A program made the translations under genes and the position numbers. DNA of 64,000 nucleotides from JBCBDX01 sp038529265 (GTDB taxonomy: Bacteria > Pseudomonadota > Alphaproteobacteria > Rhizobiales > Rhizobiaceae), in the NCBI GenBank assembly GCA_038529265.1, contig JBCBDX010000008.1:62001-126000 (forward strand), written 5' to 3'. Under the pieces are notes generated by a model that did not search any database, was not told where the DNA came from, and was given only the letters and a program-made list of their open reading frames with translations. This document shows, one piece after another, positions 17,701-26,214 of the stretch (the first letter of the stretch is position 1; each line of letters begins with the position of its first letter).

Positions 17701-18416
17701 CTGGCTATCATGTTGAGATGCGGAAGGTGCAATTTGCTCATGGTGGTGACGACAGCGGCTTCACGTTTGATGTGGTTTTTGAAGCGGGCAAGATTACAGC
17801 TTTAATGGGAGCGTCTGGTGGCGGTAAATCCACGCTGTTGAACCTACTGGCTGGCTTCTTGCAACCGGCGACAGGTTCAATCTTTGTCGGTGATAATAGT
17901 GTAACACGCAAACATGCGTCAGACCGACCGGTGTCGATGATTTTTCAAGATCACAATCTGTTTGCACATCTCACCGTCGAACAAAATGTCGGGCTTGGTA
18001 TCAGTCCCGGCCTCGCACTCCGGCAAGAGGACAAGCACCGAATTGCAGAAGCGCTGAAAAGCGTTGGTCTGGACGGCTATGCTCACCGTAAGCCTTCAAA
18101 GCTCTCTGGCGGTGAGCGACAAAGGGTGGCGCTAGCGCGTATCCTGGTGCGGGACCGTCCAATACTTTTAATGGATGAAGCCTTGGCTTCACTGGGTCCT
18201 GGTCTTCGCCAGTCGATTTTGGATTTGGTACTGAAACTGCGCAACGCAAAGAGTCTCACCGTTATAATGGTCACGCATGATCCTTCTGATGCCCGCCGCA
18301 TTGCCGATAACGTCGTATTTCTAGCGGACAAGGAAGTTATTGGGCACGGCCCAATGAAGGAAATTCTTTTAAGTCCTTCTGATCCTCGCATCGCTGCCTA
18401 TTTAGGAACTACTTAG
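17697..18416 (+). CDS. thiQ: Thiamine ABC transporter ATPase
   Basis: 239 residues. Walker A 'GASGGGKST' near residue 42, Q-loop 'MIFQDHNLF', signature 'LSGGERQRVALAR' and H-loop 'VTHDPSDARR' are intact. Walker B reads 'ILLMDEALASLGPG': the usual DEP is DEA and the D-loop, normally SALD, is SLGP. This substitution is in the sequence; its effect is unknown, and the D-loop aspartate is not strictly required in all ABC ATPases. Last gene of thiBPQ. Confidence 0.93.
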   Translation: MTGYHVEMRKVQFAHGGDDSGFTFDVVFEAGKITALMGASGGGKSTLLNLLAGFLQPATGSIFVGDNSVTRKHASDRPVSMIFQDHNLFAHLTVEQNVGLGISPGLALRQEDKHRIAEALKSVGLDGYAHRKPSKLSGGERQRVALARILVRDRPILLMDEALASLGPGLRQSILDLVLKLRNAKSLTVIMVTHDPSDARRIADNVVFLADKEVIGHGPMKEILLSPSDPRIAAYLGTT

Positions 18417-18457
18417 CGACGTGATTTCGCCCGAATTGGCTTTCAGTTAGGCTTACG

Positions 18458-18472
18458 TTAATGCGCCGTTAA
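18458..18472. promoter_or_regulatory. Candidate CtrA box upstream of the M48 protease
   Basis: TTAA-TGCGCCG-TTAA matches the full CtrA consensus TTAA-N7-TTAA and lies 40 bp upstream of the following GTG start. A single match of eight fixed bases can arise by chance, so binding is a suggestion. Confidence 0.35.
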
Positions 18473-18511
18473 GCATAAGTGTGGCGATAGTAGTTTGAGA
18501 AATTATCCGTT

Positions 18512-19990
18512 GTGCATCAGGGTTTTGCAAAACTGAGGCAAGTAAGTGTGGGCGCGAGTGGGTTACTGCTTCTAGCGCTAGCTGCTTGCTCGACATTGGA
18601 AGCGGTAACAGCTGACCTTGAGGTGTCTCCTTCAAGCAGACCTGTGACCACTGACAATGTTCGTAGCGGTCGTCTTGCCACGATTGGCGCGCAACAGCAC
18701 CCTCGAATTTTGGCCACTTATGGCGGCGAATACTCAGATTTAAAGCTCGAGCGCATGGTCGCTGGCATTGTCGGGCGGCTCGTCACAGTGTCTGATAACC
18801 CCAGCCAAGTCTATCAGATATCTATTTTGGATTCCCCGGTTATCAATGCTTTTGCGCTGCCAGGCGGCTATCTGTACGTGTCCCGCGGCCTGTTGGCTTT
18901 GGCTAATGACAGCGCCGAGTTGGCTGCTGTTATTGCTCATGAGATGGCACATGTGACTGCGGAACATGGGATAAAACGTCAACGCAAAGAGGCTGAAGCA
19001 GAACTTGCAAGCCGGGTAGTCACGGAAGTCTTGTCCGATAAGACCGCGGGTCGGCGCGCTTTGGCGCGCGGGCGGGTTGCACTGGCGCAGTTTTCGCGCA
19101 ACCAAGAGCTGGAAGCCGATGCTATTGGTATCGCGGCGCTTAATGAAGCTAGTTTCGATCCTTATTCAGCCGCGCGTTTTCAAGAAACCATGGATGCGTT
19201 TTCAAGGCTTTCGACCGGTGGTGATGTTGGCGATGGTTCACTGGATTTTCTGGCCACTCACCCGTCAACACCACAAAGGATTCAGCTGGCTTTAGGTCAT
19301 GCAAGCAAGTTTGGCCCTCGCGGGCAGGGCGATGTTGCGCGTGAAGCCTATTTGGCCGGGCTGGACGGCATGACTTACGGTGACAGTCCAAACGAAGGGT
19401 TTGTTCGCGGCAATACATATGCCCATGTTGGCCTGGGTATCGCGATTGATTTCCCTGAAGGCTTTGCAATTGAAAATCGGCCTGAGGCAGTGCTTGCGGC
19501 GAGAGATGATGGCGCAGCAGTCCGATTTGATGGTGCAGAAGTACCGGAAAATCAGTCCTTGCCCGACTATCTGAAGAGCGGTTGGGTTGAAGGTTTGGAT
19601 GAAGCCAGTGTGCGTCCGGTCACCATCAACGGCATCGAGGCCGCGATTGCGCAAGCTCGCGTTGATCGTTGGATTTTTGATATTACCGTGTTTCGGGTAG
19701 ATGGCGCCGTTTACCGCATACTGACGGCAGTTCCGGCTGCTGGCGTTGATCTAGCGAGCGTCGCTTCACAAACCCGTCAGGGTTTTCGCATTCTGACCCC
19801 AGCTGAACGCGCTGAAATAAAGCCTTTGCGTGTACGCATCGTTCGTGCAAGTGCAGGCGATAGCGTTGCAAGCCTGTCAGAAAACATGGCTGGTTTTGAT
19901 GACCGCGAAAGCGCGTTTCGCGTGTTTAATGGTATGACGCCAGCCGACCGCGTCAAAGCAAATGAGCTTTACAAGATTGTTGCCCAGTAG
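18512..19990 (+). CDS. M48-family zinc metalloprotease, lipoprotein, BepA/LoiP-like
   Basis: 492 residues. A signal peptide ends in the lipobox 'LALAAC'. The zinc site HExxH is in 'VIAHEMAHVTAEHG' near residue 148, with the third ligand in 'NQELEADAIGI'. The C-terminal part has a domain of unclear function and ends in a LysM-like stretch ('RIVRASAGDSVASL ... VFNGM') near residue 440-490, which may hold peptidoglycan. Such periplasmic proteases do quality control of outer-membrane proteins. Start is GTG at 18512. The stop is 10 bp from that of convergent rpoH. Confidence 0.88.
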   Translation: MHQGFAKLRQVSVGASGLLLLALAACSTLEAVTADLEVSPSSRPVTTDNVRSGRLATIGAQQHPRILATYGGEYSDLKLERMVAGIVGRLVTVSDNPSQVYQISILDSPVINAFALPGGYLYVSRGLLALANDSAELAAVIAHEMAHVTAEHGIKRQRKEAEAELASRVVTEVLSDKTAGRRALARGRVALAQFSRNQELEADAIGIAALNEASFDPYSAARFQETMDAFSRLSTGGDVGDGSLDFLATHPSTPQRIQLALGHASKFGPRGQGDVAREAYLAGLDGMTYGDSPNEGFVRGNTYAHVGLGIAIDFPEGFAIENRPEAVLAARDDGAAVRFDGAEVPENQSLPDYLKSGWVEGLDEASVRPVTINGIEAAIAQARVDRWIFDITVFRVDGAVYRILTAVPAAGVDLASVASQTRQGFRILTPAERAEIKPLRVRIVRASAGDSVASLSENMAGFDDRESAFRVFNGMTPADRVKANELYKIVAQ

Positions 19991-20000
19991 GCGCAATAGA

Positions 20001-20867
20001 TCAGGCGTAGTTCACGGCCATTTCGGGGTCGCTGCGAGTGAGAGCAGAGCGAAGTTTCTCCAACGCCCGGTTTTCGATTTGCCGCACACGCTCTTTGGAG
20101 ATACCCAGCTCTGTTCCAAGCGATTCCAGTGTCGCGCCGCTTTCGGTCAACCTACGTTGGCGTATGATCTTCAGTTCGCGTTCGTTGAGTACAGTCATGG
20201 CACCAACAAGCCAATCTGATCGGCGCTCGGTGTCGATGGTTTCCTCAACCAACTCATCCTGCAAAGGTCTGTCGTCGACAAGAAAATCCTGACGCGTCGC
20301 CGCAGAGTTTTCATCATCACTAACCGGTGCACTCAAAGATGTGTCCATGCCGGAGAGCCTAGAGTCCATCAATGCTACATCTTTCTCAGTAACGCCCAGA
20401 GCTTCTGAAATCTCGCGATACATTGTCGGCTGATCTGGTGTCTCTCCTGATTTGGCCAGTTTTGCGCGAAGGCGGCGCAGATTGAAGAACAATGCTTTCT
20501 GTGCCGACGATGTCCCTCCGCGAACAATCGACCAGTTTCGAAGGATGTAATCCTGCATCGAAGCTCTAATCCACCAAGTCGCGTAGGTTGAGAATCTAAC
20601 TTCGCGTTCTGGTTCAAATCGTGCAGCAGCTTCCAGGAGCCCCACATACCCCTCTTGAACCAAGTCGCTCATTGGAAGACCGAAATTGCGGAACTTGGAT
20701 GCCATTGAAATCACCAGACGCATATGGGCTGTCGTGATTTTGTGGAGCGCCTGTTGATTTTGCTGCTCTTTCCAGGCGACTGCGAGTTCGTGCTCTTCTT
20801 CACGCTCCAAATATGGTGCGTTCATGGCTATGCGGACCATTTCGCGGCGGGCAGGTTCTTGCTTCAT
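20001..20867 (-). CDS. rpoH: RNA polymerase sigma-32 factor, RpoH2 type
   Basis: 288 residues. Region 2 contains 'LPMSDLVQEGYVGLLEAA' and 'RFSTYATWWIRASMQDYIL'. The RpoH box 'QKALFFNLRRLRAKL', specific to sigma-32, follows near residue 130, and region 4 ends with 'ERVRQIENRALEKLRSAL'. Rhizobia often carry two RpoH proteins; the neighbourhood with carD and fdxA is that of rpoH2, tied to oxidative and salt stress. ATG 20867 has GGGGAGA 7 nt upstream and is preferred over TTG and GTG codons just before it. Confidence 0.93.
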   Translation of the reverse strand: MKQEPARREMVRIAMNAPYLEREEEHELAVAWKEQQNQQALHKITTAHMRLVISMASKFRNFGLPMSDLVQEGYVGLLEAAARFEPEREVRFSTYATWWIRASMQDYILRNWSIVRGGTSSAQKALFFNLRRLRAKLAKSGETPDQPTMYREISEALGVTEKDVALMDSRLSGMDTSLSAPVSDDENSAATRQDFLVDDRPLQDELVEETIDTERRSDWLVGAMTVLNERELKIIRQRRLTESGATLESLGTELGISKERVRQIENRALEKLRSALTRSDPEMAVNYA

Positions 20868-20989
20868 CACCAATTCTCCCCAATCGGACGCCTGTTGGCG
20901 GCAATTGTGAAGGTTTACGCAGCTGTGACGAATTGGATCAGTAATTGTGCAATTTTATTGCCAAAAAGGAAAAAATAATTTTTCTCATC

Positions 20990-21020
20990 AAAAAGCCTGA
21001 CTGATTTTCATCAGCCAGGC
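20990..21020 (-). terminator. Rho-independent terminator of carD
   Basis: On the minus strand an 11-bp stem GCCTGGCTGAT/ATCAGTCAGGC with one G-U pair, closed by a GAAA tetraloop, is followed by TTTTT. It lies 25 bp after the carD stop. Confidence 0.85.
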
Positions 21021-21045
21021 CCAATGCGTTGTGACATTTGCGTTG

Positions 21046-21651
21046 TTACGCAGCTTTTTCGGCTGCCGAATTCTCGTTGCTTGCATCGACCTCAGGTTCG
21101 CCATCATCTTCATCCGTTTTCGGGCCACGCTTTGGGCCTTTCTGAAGATTGGCTTCGATCAATTGCAGCGCCTCCGTCTCAGAGACTTTCTTCACCACGG
21201 TGATCTCACGAGCCATGCGGTCGCGTGCGGCCTCGAACAGCTGGCGTTCAGAATAAGACTGCTCAGGCTGGTTCTCAGCGCGATAAAGGTCGCGGACAAC
21301 TTCAGCGATCGAAATCAGATCTCCGGAGTTGATCTTGGCGTCATACTCCTGGGCGCGGCGTGACCACATTGTACGTTTGATCCGAGCCCGGCCTTGAAGC
21401 ACACGCAGTGCACCATCGACGAAATCGGTGGCAGCCAGCTTGCGCATGCCGATGGAAGCGGCTTTTGCGACTGGTACTTTCAGGCGCATTTTGTCTTTTT
21501 CGAACTCGATAACGAACAATTCCAGTTTGTGTCCGGCAACCTCTTGTTCTTCGATTGCTGTGATTTGGCCAACGCCATGCGCTGGATAGACAATGTGTTC
21601 GTTTACTTTAAAGCCTTGACGCTGAGCGGGTTTTTTCGGCGCGCTTGCCAT
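21046..21651 (-). CDS. carD: CarD-family transcription regulator
   Basis: 201 residues. The N-terminal RNA-polymerase-interacting domain starts with 'FKVNEHIVYPAHGVGQI' and is followed by the helical DNA-binding part with 'MWSRRAQEYDAKINSGD'. The last 35 residues are acidic and low complexity. CarD proteins bind the RNA polymerase beta subunit and stabilise open promoter complexes. ATG 21651 has GGGAG about 10 nt upstream and gives the usual alphaproteobacterial N-terminus; an earlier in-frame ATG at 21702 has no such support. Own terminator downstream; about 285 bp upstream before fdxA hold no gene. Confidence 0.93.
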   Translation of the reverse strand: MASAPKKPAQRQGFKVNEHIVYPAHGVGQITAIEEQEVAGHKLELFVIEFEKDKMRLKVPVAKAASIGMRKLAATDFVDGALRVLQGRARIKRTMWSRRAQEYDAKINSGDLISIAEVVRDLYRAENQPEQSYSERQLFEAARDRMAREITVVKKVSETEALQLIEANLQKGPKRGPKTDEDDGEPEVDASNENSAAEKAA

Positions 21652-21936
21652 ATTTTTCGTACTCCCTTGCCAGACCTGCCGATCTGGGCGTTTTGCCATC
21701 AACTCAAATGTTGCCGGGCAAAAATGCGCGCAACCTGCTCAACTCAAGCTAGAAAAGCATGAATTGATAAGCAGATAGCGTTGATCTGAGGTCAGGTACT
21801 GATCCGTTCAGGCAGCAAATTTGCGGTGGAAAACAACATTGATAGGGTATGTAGCATAAAAATCCGCAAAATTCAACGGCTTGCGCGCCTGATCAATTTT
21901 TCTGCGTTGTAGTTGCGGCTTCGGGTTGAACGACTG

Positions 21937-22275
21937 TCAGTCGCCTTCGCCCGGTTTTGCAGAAAAGTGCTGCTCGAACTTGTTGGGCTTGCCATCCCAT
22001 TCCTTTGCGTCAGGTAGCGGGTCCCGTTTCATTGTAATGTTTGGCCACTTCTCAGAATATTCTGTGTTGATCTTTAACCAGTTTTCCAATCCCGGCTCGG
22101 TGTCCGGTTTGATGGCTTCGGCGGGACATTCGGGCTCGCATACACCGCAGTCGATACACTCATCAGGATGGATAACCAGAAAGTTCTCGCCTTCATAAAA
22201 ACAGTCGACAGGACAGACTTCCACGCAGTCAGTATATTTGCATTTTACGCAATTGTCGGTGACGACATAAGTCAC
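21937..22275 (-). CDS. fdxA: Ferredoxin FdxA (7Fe-8S/8Fe type)
   Basis: 112 residues. Two cluster motifs are present: 'CVKCKYTDCVEVCPVDCF' and 'CIDCGVCEPECP', the arrangement of the Azotobacter-type seven-iron ferredoxins. The tail 'FSAKPGEGD' is typical of alphaproteobacterial FdxA. I place the start at GTG 22275 (protein beginning with TYVVTDN) because GGAG lies 6-7 nt upstream and homologues begin there; a GTG at 22287 would make the first codons overlap that element. Confidence 0.93.
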   Translation of the reverse strand: MTYVVTDNCVKCKYTDCVEVCPVDCFYEGENFLVIHPDECIDCGVCEPECPAEAIKPDTEPGLENWLKINTEYSEKWPNITMKRDPLPDAKEWDGKPNKFEQHFSAKPGEGD

Positions 22276-22359
22276 GGTAAACTCCACATTCTGTTGCGGT
22301 GCACCTAGTCAGTTTTGAAAACTGTGTCCAGTTGTGAACTTACGAATGTGACAATAGGC

Positions 22360-22773
22360 CTAGAACCCCTTGTCTCCGTGCAGTTTATCGAGCGCTCGGC
22401 GTTCTCGTTTCGTCGGTCGTCCGCTACCCGGCTCGCGTTTTGGCGACAGTCGATCAAGCGCATTGGTTCGCTGTGTCGGCACAGGCGGGCTTAAATCTTC
22501 GTAGAGCAGTTGCGCTTCTTTTGCTGGCCCACGCTGCAGGCCGCAGTCGACGACCTTGTAAATGATGATGCGACGTTCAAGTGTAATGGTGACCACATCT
22601 TCCACGCGCACGGTCTTGGAGGCGCTGTCTGCCTTTTCGCCATTGATGCGTACGTGCCCACCATTTGCTAGCTTGGCCGCCAGAGAACGGGTTTTCACCA
22701 CGCGGGTGAAGAACAGCCATTTGTCGATCCGTTGCTTTTCCGGGCTTTCAATGCGTGGCGATGCGTCGGTCAC
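22360..22773 (-). CDS. S4-domain RNA-binding protein, Hsp15-like
   Basis: 137 residues with an N-terminal S4 domain ('RIDKWLFFTRVVKTRSLAAK', 'GGHVRINGEKA', then 'VEDVVTITL') and a basic C-terminal tail rich in Arg and Lys. Hsp15 of E. coli recognises stalled 50S subunits carrying nascent chains; the same job here is inferred. It starts with GTG inside the stop of the helicase gene (GTGA overlap), so the two are translationally coupled. Confidence 0.9.
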   Translation of the reverse strand: MTDASPRIESPEKQRIDKWLFFTRVVKTRSLAAKLANGGHVRINGEKADSASKTVRVEDVVTITLERRIIIYKVVDCGLQRGPAKEAQLLYEDLSPPVPTQRTNALDRLSPKREPGSGRPTKRERRALDKLHGDKGF

Positions 22774-25670
22774 AGCTTTTGTTTAAGCGCTTGAAGTTTG
22801 GCGAATGGAGAGTCGGGATCCGCCGTCTTTTCACGAGGCGGCTTGGCGGAATGAACGCGTTTACCACCGTCCGGTCGATCGTCGCGTTTTCCTTTAAATT
22901 TCTGACCGCCTTTACGCTGCCCGCGCCCTTTTTCGCTATCGCGCTGCTGGTTATGGCCACCGCGATTTTGCATGGCTCGACTGCGGTTCTCTGGTCGACC
23001 CTGGCGCCACACCAGAACCGGCTTTGGTTCTGGTGCAGGCTCCGTTTCGGCCACTGTCTCGGCAGATGCTGCTTGATTGACTGCGGGTTCAACCGCTGAT
23101 GCCTCAGCTTCAACAGCCGGCGCTTCCGTTGGAGCGTCCTCATCCTTGTTAAGTGCAGGCTCAGGCTCCTTGGAGCCAAACGCTTCACGAAGTTGGGCTA
23201 GATGTTCGTCAGCCTGCGCCGGCTCGATAGTCTCGTGGCGATAGCCAAGCGCTTTTAGAACTGCCTCCATATCATCTGCTGTTGCCCCAAGGATGGACAT
23301 CATGGCCGGTGTCACAATGAATTTGCTATCGCCCCAAGCGCCATCGGGCAGCTCTTCTGTACCTTTTTTCCAGTACAGAGCCGGACGGATGAGGTCTGCG
23401 AGGCGTTCAAGGATATCAACACGTACGGCGCGCGGGCCCAAATGCCGGTAGCCTGCCAGTTTGAAGAAGGTTTCATCATAGCCCTGATCGGTAACCAGGG
23501 AGGTGCGTCCGGTCGAAAGAAGATGGACCACATCGCCATAGCCGGTTTTCTCGCGGCCATTATTTTGCAGGCCCCAAAGAAGCGTGACCAGTTCGGCCGG
23601 TGCTGGCTTGATCAGCGCTGGAACGAAGATGTGGTAGAAGCCGAAACGCACACCGTACCGACGGAGCGCCGCGCGACCGTCTTGATCCAGGGACTTCACA
23701 TCAGCGGCCACTTCGCGCCGCTGCACAATACCTTGGTTTTCAATAAGCCGGAACGCAATGCCGCGCGCCATTCCCGAAAGTTCGTCTGCCTTTTGCAGAT
23801 CAGTCAGGGGTTTGAGATGTGTCTCGACGTGAAATTGAACAAAACGATCAACTCGGCTTTGGACTTTCTCCAATGACGGACCTGTGAGTTGTTCATCGGC
23901 CAATAGGATTGCCCGAGGCTTCAGCCAGTCTTCGCTAGAGGTTAGTGACGCGATCGGGCTGCCGAGCCATCGCACAAGACCATCTGCGCCGATGGCAAGA
24001 TCGCCGTTGGCGCATATGCCTAGCCTGTCGGCACGTTGCTCAAATGCGCCAGCTAAAGCTTTTGCGGATGCCGCCTTAACGGCTTTTGCATCTTCACCCG
24101 AAGCTTCCTTGTCGGGCGTAAACCTGAACCCTTCCAACTTACCGACATGATGGCCCTCGACGGTTACGTCGCCGGTGTCAGATATTTCAGCTGTCATAGT
24201 CGCATTCTCTTTTAGCCGCTTCATGAGCACCGATGTCCTGCGGTCAACGAAGCGTTTCGTCAACCGCTCGTGCAGGGCGTCGGATAATTTGTCTTCTATG
24301 ATACGTGTCTTTTCGCGCCAGTGATGCTGATCTGCCAGCCAGTTTGGTTGATTGGCAACATAAGTCCACGTCCGAATTTGTGCGATCCGGTGCGAAAGAG
24401 TGTCGATTTCTCCATCTGTGCGATCTGCCCGTCTGACTTGCTCAGCCATATAATCTTCATCAACATGGCCTTTTCCTGTCAGATCGAAAAACAGTTGACT
24501 GATAATATCGGCATGTTGTGCGGGCGCAATCTTGCGATAATCAGGCAAAGTGCACGTTTCCCACAAAAGTTCGACGCTGGCTGATGTTCCACATCGGCTT
24601 ACAACGTCTTCATCGCGCGCCAAAAACTCCAGCGCACGTTGATCAACGGCCGGCAGCGCGCGTGTCAGACCGTTGGTGTTGGGAACAATTTCCAATGATA
24701 ATCGCAGATCATCGAGGGAGGAAAAATCCAAGCGCCTGTTTCGCCATTGCAGCATGGAAATAGGCTGAAAGTCATGCGCCTCAATTTGCATGACAAGATC
24801 GTCTGAAAGTGGATCGCTATGCCCTGAAGTGCCAAACGTTCCGTCCTTGATGTGACGCCCCGCGCGACCAGCAATTTGACCCATTTCCGGCGGTGTCAGG
24901 TCGCGGTAACTGTAACCGTCAAACTTTCGCGTTTGCGCAAACGCCACGTGATCGACATTGAGGTTCAAACCCATGCCAATCGCGTCTGTTGCCACTAGAT
25001 AGTCGACTTCTCCAGACTGATACAGCTCAACCTGAGCGTTGCGTGTGCGGGGAGACAGGGCACCCATGACAATTGCTGCGCCCCCGCGTTGGCGACGGAT
25101 GAGTTCGGCAATCGCGTACACCTCGCTGGCCGAAAAAGCGACGATGGCACTTCGTCTTGGCAATCTTGTTACTTTGGAAACACCCGCATAGGCCAGATGG
25201 GATAAGCGTGGTCGCGAGACGATAGAAATACCCGGTAGCAACTGCCGCAATATAGGCGCTGCAGTCCCGGCACCGAGGAGAAGGGTCTCCTCGCGGCCCC
25301 GTACATTGAGAACTCGGTCGGTAAAAATGTGCCCGCGTTCAAGATCAGCAGCCAGTTGAACTTCATCTATGGCAACAAATGCGACATCAGGGTTGCGTGG
25401 CATCGCTTCGACTGTACAAACGGAGAAGCGCGCTTTTGGTGGCACAATTTTTTCTTCGCCCGTGATAAGCGCCACACTTTTTTCACCTACTTTTTCCGCA
25501 ACGCGCGTGTAAACCTCACGCGCTAGCAAGCGCAGCGGCAATCCAATGACGCCCGATGAATGGGACACCATGCGCTCAATGGCCAGATGGGTTTTACCGG
25601 TATTAGTGGGCCCGAGAACGGCCTGAACGTCTCGGCCGGAGTAAATTACGGGTTGACTTGTGTCCCGCAT
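22770..25670 (-). CDS. SUV3-like DExH-box RNA helicase
   Basis: 966 residues. Motif I 'GPTNTGKTHLA' is at about residue 20, motif II 'VAIDEVQLAAD' near 100, then 'ATDAIGMGLNLNVDHVAF' and motif VI 'QIAGRAGRH' near 260. A long helical middle region follows. The last 120 residues are an Ala/Glu/Pro stretch followed by a Lys/Arg/Gly-rich tail that probably binds RNA. This is the alphaproteobacterial relative of mitochondrial SUV3, often linked to RNA decay. AGGAGC 10 nt upstream supports ATG 25670. Upstream lies the 651-bp gene-free region. Confidence 0.9.
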   Translation of the reverse strand: MRDTSQPVIYSGRDVQAVLGPTNTGKTHLAIERMVSHSSGVIGLPLRLLAREVYTRVAEKVGEKSVALITGEEKIVPPKARFSVCTVEAMPRNPDVAFVAIDEVQLAADLERGHIFTDRVLNVRGREETLLLGAGTAAPILRQLLPGISIVSRPRLSHLAYAGVSKVTRLPRRSAIVAFSASEVYAIAELIRRQRGGAAIVMGALSPRTRNAQVELYQSGEVDYLVATDAIGMGLNLNVDHVAFAQTRKFDGYSYRDLTPPEMGQIAGRAGRHIKDGTFGTSGHSDPLSDDLVMQIEAHDFQPISMLQWRNRRLDFSSLDDLRLSLEIVPNTNGLTRALPAVDQRALEFLARDEDVVSRCGTSASVELLWETCTLPDYRKIAPAQHADIISQLFFDLTGKGHVDEDYMAEQVRRADRTDGEIDTLSHRIAQIRTWTYVANQPNWLADQHHWREKTRIIEDKLSDALHERLTKRFVDRRTSVLMKRLKENATMTAEISDTGDVTVEGHHVGKLEGFRFTPDKEASGEDAKAVKAASAKALAGAFEQRADRLGICANGDLAIGADGLVRWLGSPIASLTSSEDWLKPRAILLADEQLTGPSLEKVQSRVDRFVQFHVETHLKPLTDLQKADELSGMARGIAFRLIENQGIVQRREVAADVKSLDQDGRAALRRYGVRFGFYHIFVPALIKPAPAELVTLLWGLQNNGREKTGYGDVVHLLSTGRTSLVTDQGYDETFFKLAGYRHLGPRAVRVDILERLADLIRPALYWKKGTEELPDGAWGDSKFIVTPAMMSILGATADDMEAVLKALGYRHETIEPAQADEHLAQLREAFGSKEPEPALNKDEDAPTEAPAVEAEASAVEPAVNQAASAETVAETEPAPEPKPVLVWRQGRPENRSRAMQNRGGHNQQRDSEKGRGQRKGGQKFKGKRDDRPDGGKRVHSAKPPREKTADPDSPFAKLQALKQKL

Positions 25671-25825
25671 GGTGAGCGCGCGCTCCTTATGGCAGCCGGG
25701 ACATTTTAGTGCCCCAGCGCGTTATTTGGTGTTTCTGCTGCTGGTTACCACGCCCGAGCATATTTGAAAGGTTGTATTTGTGGGGTGCGTCGGCAGAATT
25801 CTGCAGCCTTTGGTTGCATCCGTTT

Positions 25826-25898
25826 ACAACCAGAACGAGTCGCGAACGAATCGGCGACGAATCAGTGATTCACGAAAATCACATTTTGTTCTCATACA
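25826..25898 (+). repeat. GANTC repeat block, copy A
   Basis: Three 11-bp units in tandem, ACGAGTCGCGA, ACGAATCGGCG and ACGAATCAGTG, place a GANTC site every 11 bp (25837, 25848, 25859), about one helical turn apart. The last unit forms the dyad GAATCA-G-TGATTC (25859-25871). CGAAAATCACA and TTTTGTTCTCA follow. All of these words recur in copy B. Confidence 0.7.
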
Positions 25899-26016
25899 AT
25901 ATGTAGTGGTTTTTTCCCACAGTTCTCTAGATACTGAATCCTGTTTTCCGTCTATGCTGGAATAATCGCGCCGTGCGTTAACACTTTTTGATCGGATGTT
26001 TTTCCAGCGAATGCTA

Positions 26017-26025
26017 AGTGGATAA
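26017..26025 (-). promoter_or_regulatory. DnaA-box-like nonamer
   Basis: TTATCCACT on the minus strand matches the DnaA box TTATCCACA at eight of nine positions and sits 16 bp from the AT-rich core. Only a weaker 7/9 match (25913-25921) was found nearby. Confidence 0.3.
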
Positions 26026-26048
26026 GTATCTGAAAACGCGCGTAAATT

Positions 26049-26063
26049 TTAACTATCTATTAA
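26049..26063. promoter_or_regulatory. Candidate CtrA box in AT-rich core
   Basis: TTAA-CTATCTA-TTAA followed by C matches TTAA-N7-TTAA. A near match with six-base spacing (26084-26097) lies 20 bp further. Chance matches are more likely here because the segment is 75% AT. Confidence 0.3.
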
Positions 26064-26111
26064 CCATGTTTGTTAGCTTTTTGTTAAGCTGAGTTAATTT
26101 TCAGAACTCCA

Positions 26112-26214
26112 AGAGAACGAATCATCGACGAATCACGACAATCACAATGTTCCTATTTTGATCTCACAAGATGTTGTGCGTGATTCACGCAAACAGACAC
26201 AACCAGGACGAGTC
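26112..26214 (+). repeat. GANTC repeat block, copy B
   Basis: GAACGAATCATCGACGAATCA aligns with copy A at 19 of 21 positions (written here as two 11-bp-spaced ACGAATC words at 26118 and 26129). CGACAATCACA and TTTTGATCTCA follow in the same order as in copy A. The words GTGATTCACG and ACAACCAGGACGAGTC, which lie inside or in front of copy A, occur here behind the block, so the two copies are diverged and rearranged. Confidence 0.7.

Noticed and set aside
21652..21936. The 285-bp gap between carD and fdxA as a hidden gene or sRNA
   Set aside because: No reading frame with family features, no terminator-like hairpin with T-run, and no known riboswitch core is visible; it probably holds only the carD promoter.
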